The notes beneath the pieces are model-generated. The model saw only the letters and a list, made by a program, of their open reading frames with translations. It was not told where the DNA came from and ran no database searches. Below are positions 59,806-64,000 of a stretch of 64,000 nucleotides of DNA, piece by piece. The DNA lies in assembly GCA_031291445.1 (NCBI GenBank), contig JARLJA010000102.1:1-64000 (forward strand). Direction: 5' to 3'. The position numbers and the translations under genes are program-made. Source of the DNA: Xanthobacteraceae bacterium (GTDB taxonomy: Bacteria > Pseudomonadota > Alphaproteobacteria > Rhizobiales > Xanthobacteraceae). Numbering within the stretch: position 1 is the first letter of the stretch; every line of letters begins with the position of its first letter.

Positions 59806-61389
59806 ATGACCGACCCGACGTCCGACTCCGCGAGGATCGCGGCCGAGCCGCTGCTGTCGCTCAATGCGATCACCAAGCGGTTCGGCAGCTTCACCGCGCT
59901 GTCGGACGTCTCGCTCGACCTGCGTCCAGGCGAAATTCACTGCATCCTGGGCGAGAACGGCGCCGGAAAGTCGACGCTGTGCAACCTGATCTTCGGCGTG
60001 CACCGGCCCGACGGCGGCAGCATGCGCTACCGCGGCGCGCCGTTCCAGCCGTCCGGTCCCGCGGACTCGCTCGCGCAGGGCATCGCCATGGTTCACCAGC
60101 ATTTCAGCCTGGTCGGCGACATGAGCGTGGTCGACAACGTGCTGCTTGGGCGGGCGAGGGGCGTTCTCGACCGCAAGGCCTGCGCCGCGCAACTCGATAG
60201 ACTCGCTGGCGAGTACGGTCTGCCGCTCGACCCGCTCGCCAGGATCGAGGATCTCTCGGTCGGCGAGCGCCAGCGCGTCGAAATCGTCAAATGCCTGATC
60301 CGCGATCCGTCGCTGTTCGTGCTGGACGAGCCGACGGCGGTGCTGCTGCCGGACGAGATCGCGGCCCTGCTCGACGTCTGCCGCCGGGTGGCGGCGAGCG
60401 GGCGCGCCGTGGTGCTGGTGACCCACAAGCTCGCCGAGATCAAGCAGGTGGCGGACCGGGTCACCGTGCTGCGCGCCGGCCGCGTGGTCGCGACCTCGGA
60501 CAATCCGGCCGCCGAGATCGACGCGCTGGTGCGCGCAATGATCCAGGGCAGTGTCGAGGCGCTCGACGAATCGACGGCCTCGATGCTCGGCTTCGAGCCG
60601 GTCCGGCATGTCGATCACGGGCCGGCAGCGGTGCAACCGAAGGCCGAGGTGCTGCAGATCGATGGGCTGACCGTCACCGACCATCAGGGGGTGACCCGGC
60701 TCGACAACTTCACGCTGACCGTCGACCGCGGCGAGATCGTCGGCGTCGCCGGCGTCGAGGGCAACGGGCAGAGCGAGCTCACCGCGGTGCTCGCCGGCAT
60801 GATGGCGCCGACCCAGGGACGCATCTATCTCGGCGACCAGGACCTGACCGGCCGCTCGCCCCGGGAGATCACGGCCGCCGGCGTCGGCATCGTTCCGGAG
60901 GACCGCCACGCGGTCGGCTGCGTGACCGGGATGAGCCTTGCGGAAAACATCTATCTCAACCGCCTCGACGAGTTCACCCGCTTCGGCTTCCTGCGGCGCG
61001 CCGCGCTGGAACGTGACGCCGCCGCGATGATGCAGCGTTTCGACGTCCGCGCGCGGGGGCCCGGCGCGCCGTTCTCGAGTCTGTCCGGCGGCAACCAGCA
61101 GAAGGCGGTGCTGGCGCGCGAGATCACGCTGCCCAACCTGGCGTGCCTGGTGGCGGCGCAGCCGACCCGCGGGCTCGATGTCGGCGCGGTGGCGGCGGTC
61201 TACGGCCACATCCGCGCCGCCTGCAGCCGCGGCGTCGCGATCCTGCTGGTGTCCTCCGAGCTCGACGAGTTGCTGACCGTGGCCGATCGCATCGTCGTGC
61301 TCTACCGCGGCCAGTTGATGGGGGCCTGCGCCGCCGATCCGTCACGCCGCGAGGTGATCGGCGCCATGATGGCGGGGCAGCCGCTATGA
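59806..61389 (+). CDS. ABC transporter ATP-binding protein (two ATPase domains)
   Basis: A 527-residue cytoplasmic protein of the sugar/nucleoside class. The first domain has Walker A GENGAGKST (49-57), signature LSVGERQRVEI and Walker B LFVLDEPTAVL. The second domain has degenerate Walker A (GVEGNGQSEL, without Lys) and a Walker B region AQPTRGLDVG without the catalytic Glu, plus a normal LSGGNQQKAVLARE. This asymmetry is known for the family: one active site per dimer. It starts eight bases after the binding-protein gene. Confidence 0.95.
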   Translation: MTDPTSDSARIAAEPLLSLNAITKRFGSFTALSDVSLDLRPGEIHCILGENGAGKSTLCNLIFGVHRPDGGSMRYRGAPFQPSGPADSLAQGIAMVHQHFSLVGDMSVVDNVLLGRARGVLDRKACAAQLDRLAGEYGLPLDPLARIEDLSVGERQRVEIVKCLIRDPSLFVLDEPTAVLLPDEIAALLDVCRRVAASGRAVVLVTHKLAEIKQVADRVTVLRAGRVVATSDNPAAEIDALVRAMIQGSVEALDESTASMLGFEPVRHVDHGPAAVQPKAEVLQIDGLTVTDHQGVTRLDNFTLTVDRGEIVGVAGVEGNGQSELTAVLAGMMAPTQGRIYLGDQDLTGRSPREITAAGVGIVPEDRHAVGCVTGMSLAENIYLNRLDEFTRFGFLRRAALERDAAAMMQRFDVRARGPGAPFSSLSGGNQQKAVLAREITLPNLACLVAAQPTRGLDVGAVAAVYGHIRAACSRGVAILLVSSELDELLTVADRIVVLYRGQLMGACAADPSRREVIGAMMAGQPL

Positions 61390-62477
61390 CCGCCGTGAAC
61401 CATGGACGCGGGACGGGGACGTGGCCGAAGCTGACGCTGCGCCCGGCGCTGCTGGTGCCGGTCGCCGCCGTCGGATTTGCCGCGCTGGTCGGGCTGGCGC
61501 TGATCGCGGCGATCGGCGTGCCGGTATCGGGCGCGATCGCGGCGTTCGTCGACGGCACCTTCGGCTCGCTTTATGTCATCGCGGCGTCGATCAACCGCAG
61601 CACCGCCTTCGCGCTGGTCGGCTTCGGCTTCGTGCTCGCCAACCGCGCCAGCCTGACCAATGTCGGCGGCGAGGGTCAGATCGCGGTGGGCGGCATCGCG
61701 GCGACGGCGGTTGCGCTCTACGGCCACGTCGCCGCGCTGCCGCTGGGATTGTCCTTCATCCTGCCGATGCTGGCGGCGGTCGCCGCCGGCGCGCTGTGGG
61801 GCGCGCTCGCCGCCGTGCTCAAGGTCAAGTCCGGGACCAACGAGGTGATCAGCACGCTGCTGCTGTCGTTTATCGGGGTGTGGCTGCTCTACTGGTGCGT
61901 GCAGTCGCCGGCGCTGCTGCGCAAGCCGATGACGAGTTCGGCGACCCTGCCGGAATCGCTGGAGATCCCCGACGAGACCAAGCTGCCGCTGCTGACCGGC
62001 GACTATTCGTTTCCACTCCATGTCGGACTGCCGCTCACCCTCGTCATCGCCGTCGTCGTCGCGGTGCTGCTGTCGAAGACGGTTCTGGGATTTCGCCTTC
62101 GCGCGGTCGGCCTCAATCCGGTGGCGGCGCACCGCGCCGGCATTTCCTATGCCCGCACCGTGGTGTTCGCGCTCGCCACCGCCGGGGCGCTGGGCGGACT
62201 GGCCGGCGCGCTGATGCTGCTCGGCGAGCAGTATACGCTCAAGGACGGATTTTCCTCCGGTTACGGCTTCGACGGCCTGGTCGCCGGGCTGCTGTCGCGC
62301 GGCTCCATCCCCGGCGTCATCGCCGCGTCCCTGCTGTTCGGCTTCATGCGCTCGGGCGGCATCAACATGGAGATGGCCGCGGCGGTTCCCACCGCGCTGG
62401 TGGTCGTGATCCAGGGGCTGATCGTCATCACGCTGGCGGGCGCGGCGCTGGTCATCGAGAGGTGGGAACGGTCATGA
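61386..62477 (+). CDS. ABC transporter permease (BPD_transp_2 family, first)
   Basis: A 363-residue inner-membrane permease with about 9-10 hydrophobic segments. SASINRSTAFALVGFGFVLANRASLTNVGGEGQIAVGG-type sequence and GTNEVISTLLLSFIGVWLLYW, with RLRAVGLNPVAAHRAGISYAR later, match the YufP/nucleoside class of permeases. It overlaps the ATPase gene by four bases and the next permease by four. Confidence 0.92.
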   Translation: MTAVNHGRGTGTWPKLTLRPALLVPVAAVGFAALVGLALIAAIGVPVSGAIAAFVDGTFGSLYVIAASINRSTAFALVGFGFVLANRASLTNVGGEGQIAVGGIAATAVALYGHVAALPLGLSFILPMLAAVAAGALWGALAAVLKVKSGTNEVISTLLLSFIGVWLLYWCVQSPALLRKPMTSSATLPESLEIPDETKLPLLTGDYSFPLHVGLPLTLVIAVVVAVLLSKTVLGFRLRAVGLNPVAAHRAGISYARTVVFALATAGALGGLAGALMLLGEQYTLKDGFSSGYGFDGLVAGLLSRGSIPGVIAASLLFGFMRSGGINMEMAAAVPTALVVVIQGLIVITLAGAALVIERWERS

Positions 62478-63391
62478 GCTGGGAGCTGTTCGCGGTGTTT
62501 CTCGGCTCGTCGATCCGGCTCGCCACGCCGCTGCTGCTGGCGGGCATCGGCGAGATGGTGAGCGAACGGGCCGGCGTCCTCAACATGAGCATCGAGGGCA
62601 TGATGCTGACCTCGGCATTCGCCGCCGCGGTCGGCGCCTGGGCGACCGGCGACCCGCTGATCGGCCTCCTGATCGGGATCATCGCGGTGCAGCCGGTGGC
62701 GCTGTTGCAGGCGGTGCTGAGCAACACGCTGCGCGCCAACCAGATCGTATCCGGCATCGGCATCAACATCCTGGTGCTGGGGGCGACCACGCTCGCCTAT
62801 CGCGAGATCTTCGGGGCGCGCTCCCGCGCCGAGATTCCGGGCCTTGCCAAGATCAAGCCGCCGCTGCTCGGCGACATTCCGGTGATCGGCAGCGCGGTGT
62901 TCGAGCAGGTCTGGCTGCTCTATGCCGGCATCGCGCTGATCGTGGCCACCGCGCTGGTGCTGCGCTACACCTCGGTCGGCCTCGCGATCCACGCCGCCGG
63001 CGCCGAGCCCAAGGCGGTCGACAAGTCGGGCCTGTCGGTGGCGCGGATCCGCTATGGCTGCGTGCTGTTCGCGGGCCTGATGGCGTCGCTGTCGGGCGCG
63101 TTCCTCTCGATCGGCGACATCCACACCTTCACCGAGGGCATGACCCGCGGCGCCGGCTATCTCGCCATCGCCTCGGTGATCTTCGGCAAGTGGCGGATCG
63201 GCGGCACCGTGTTCGCCTGCCTGTTGTTCGGCGCGGCGACCGCGCTGCAATTCCAGCTGCCGGCGCTCGGCATCAACGTGCCGAACGCGCTGCTGATCAT
63301 GCTGCCCTATCTTCTGGCCCTGCTGGCGGTGGGCGGACTGGTCGGGCGCCAGATGGCGCCGGCAGCGCTCGGCGAGCCGTACCGCCGGTAA
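62474..63391 (+). CDS. ABC transporter permease (BPD_transp_2 family, second)
   Basis: A 305-residue permease paired with the first. SIRLATPLLLAGIGEMVSERAGVLNMSIEGMMLTSAF, ANQIVSGIGINILVLG and MTRGAGYLAIASVIFGKWRIGG are the signatures of the YufQ half. About 8-9 hydrophobic segments form the channel with the first permease. The operon ends here; the IclR gene converges 25 bases later. Confidence 0.92.
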   Translation: MSWELFAVFLGSSIRLATPLLLAGIGEMVSERAGVLNMSIEGMMLTSAFAAAVGAWATGDPLIGLLIGIIAVQPVALLQAVLSNTLRANQIVSGIGINILVLGATTLAYREIFGARSRAEIPGLAKIKPPLLGDIPVIGSAVFEQVWLLYAGIALIVATALVLRYTSVGLAIHAAGAEPKAVDKSGLSVARIRYGCVLFAGLMASLSGAFLSIGDIHTFTEGMTRGAGYLAIASVIFGKWRIGGTVFACLLFGAATALQFQLPALGINVPNALLIMLPYLLALLAVGGLVGRQMAPAALGEPYRR

Positions 63392-63416
63392 CGGGGCCAT
63401 CGGCGTAGCAGCGCTC

Positions 63417-64000
63417 TCAGGCCGCCTCCTCGGGACGCGGCCTGTGCCGCTGGATCGCTCGCTTCATGATGCCGATGACGTCGTCCATCTTCGGGCGCAC
63501 CCGGAATTCGGGGCCGGCGACGACAATCGACAGCCGGCGGTCGCCGATCGGCAACGGCAGCGCGCCGCCGCCGAGATCCTGGCTGTAGTCGCCAAAACTC
63601 TGGCAGTGGCCGCGTTCGAGGGATTTCCGCAACTCGGCCTCGACCGCATCGATGCTGATCGGGGTGGTCGCGCCGTACTGCCTGAAATCGATCTTGCGGT
63701 AGAGCGCGTTGCGCTCCGCGGGAGAATACTGCAGCAGCAGCGCCCGGCCGCTCGCGGTGGCATGGATCGGGACGCGATGGCCGATTTGCGCGAAATACCG
63801 GATCGCCGCGCTCGATTCCACCACGTCGATGAACACCGCCATGGTGCCGGCCGGCGCGACCAGCGCCGCGGTCTCGCCGGTCTCCGCCGACAGGTCGGCG
63901 ATGAGCGCATGGGTCCAGGCCGGCAGCGGCTCGGCCTCCGAGATGGCCTGCGCCAGCGTCAGCCAGCGCGGCGTCGGATAATATCCGGCGCGCGGCCGCG
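63417..64000 (-). CDS. IclR-family transcriptional regulator (N-terminus outside window)
   Basis: The minus-strand frame is open to the window edge, so 194 residues of the C-terminal part are seen and the DNA-binding N-terminus lies to the right. TPRWLTLAQAISEAEPLPAW leads into the IclR effector domain; HRVPIHATASGRALLLQYSP and SYSQDLGG-type sequence (GDYSQDLGGGALPLPIGDRR) support it. The effector pocket and target genes are unknown. It is convergent with the ABC operon, so it need not control it. Confidence 0.85.
   Translation of the reverse strand, partial: RPRAGYYPTPRWLTLAQAISEAEPLPAWTHALIADLSAETGETAALVAPAGTMAVFIDVVESSAAIRYFAQIGHRVPIHATASGRALLLQYSPAERNALYRKIDFRQYGATTPISIDAVEAELRKSLERGHCQSFGDYSQDLGGGALPLPIGDRRLSIVVAGPEFRVRPKMDDVIGIMKRAIQRHRPRPEEAA

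Overview
The window is GC-rich DNA from an alphaproteobacterium, most likely of the Bradyrhizobium/Rhodopseudomonas group (Nitrobacteraceae). This rests on the C4-type 5-aminolevulinate synthase, the conserved murA-DUF2948-hisD-UPF0262-phosphatase-maf-yacG order, and dispersed ~91 bp palindromic repeats of the kind scattered through those genomes. No rRNA, CRISPR array, transposase or integrase was seen. Two tRNA genes are present, tRNA-Thr(GGT) and tRNA-Phe(GAA).

Layout. 0-13 kb: tail of an unknown coiled-coil protein, a YjbQ-family protein, an MHS-family symporter, a convergent response regulator/hybrid kinase pair resembling the CrbR/CrbS (ErdR/MxtR) acetate switch, hemA, an MBL-fold hydrolase and a chemoreceptor. 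13.9-25.5 kb: a surface-polysaccharide block of eight glycosyltransferase-type proteins and one methyltransferase; six genes form a tightly overlapping plus-strand operon, and two GT4 genes converge on it. Its right side lies against the 3' end of tRNA-Thr. 26.2-34 kb: a housekeeping block (murA, hisD, maf, yacG, tRNA-Phe) interrupted by palindromic repeats. 34.2-45 kb: an HD-GYP response regulator, then a complete chemotaxis operon (STAS, cheY, cheA, cheW, mcp, cheW, cheR, cheB) ending in a soluble, degenerate MCP-like protein with a CheZ-like C-terminal tail; a decayed oxidoreductase fragment follows. 45-56 kb: two catabolic clusters that together suggest a gentisate pathway (GntR, gentisate dioxygenase, FAH-family hydrolase, flavin reductase; then LysR, flavin hydroxylase, aromatic-acid symporter), separated by a membrane cyclic-nucleotide-binding protein, HflX and a small secreted protein. 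55.7-63.4 kb: an uptake and hydrolysis module, with TetR, amidase and isochorismatase-fold hydrolase on one strand and a BMP-type ABC transporter on the other, behind a near-consensus sigma-54 promoter. The window ends inside an IclR-type regulator.

How the parts fit. The 45-56 kb genes plausibly import a hydroxybenzoate, hydroxylate it to gentisate, open the ring and hydrolyse the product; no maleylpyruvate isomerase is visible. The 56-63 kb genes look like nitrogen-limitation-controlled uptake of a small amide or nucleoside-like compound, with two candidate hydrolases that could release ammonia. The chemotaxis operon has no cheZ or cheD, so its last gene is the obvious candidate for an unrecognised adaptor or CheY-interacting function. 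Start sites were chosen by Shine-Dalgarno spacing, overlap with the upstream stop and family length; alternatives are given where the choice is not clear.
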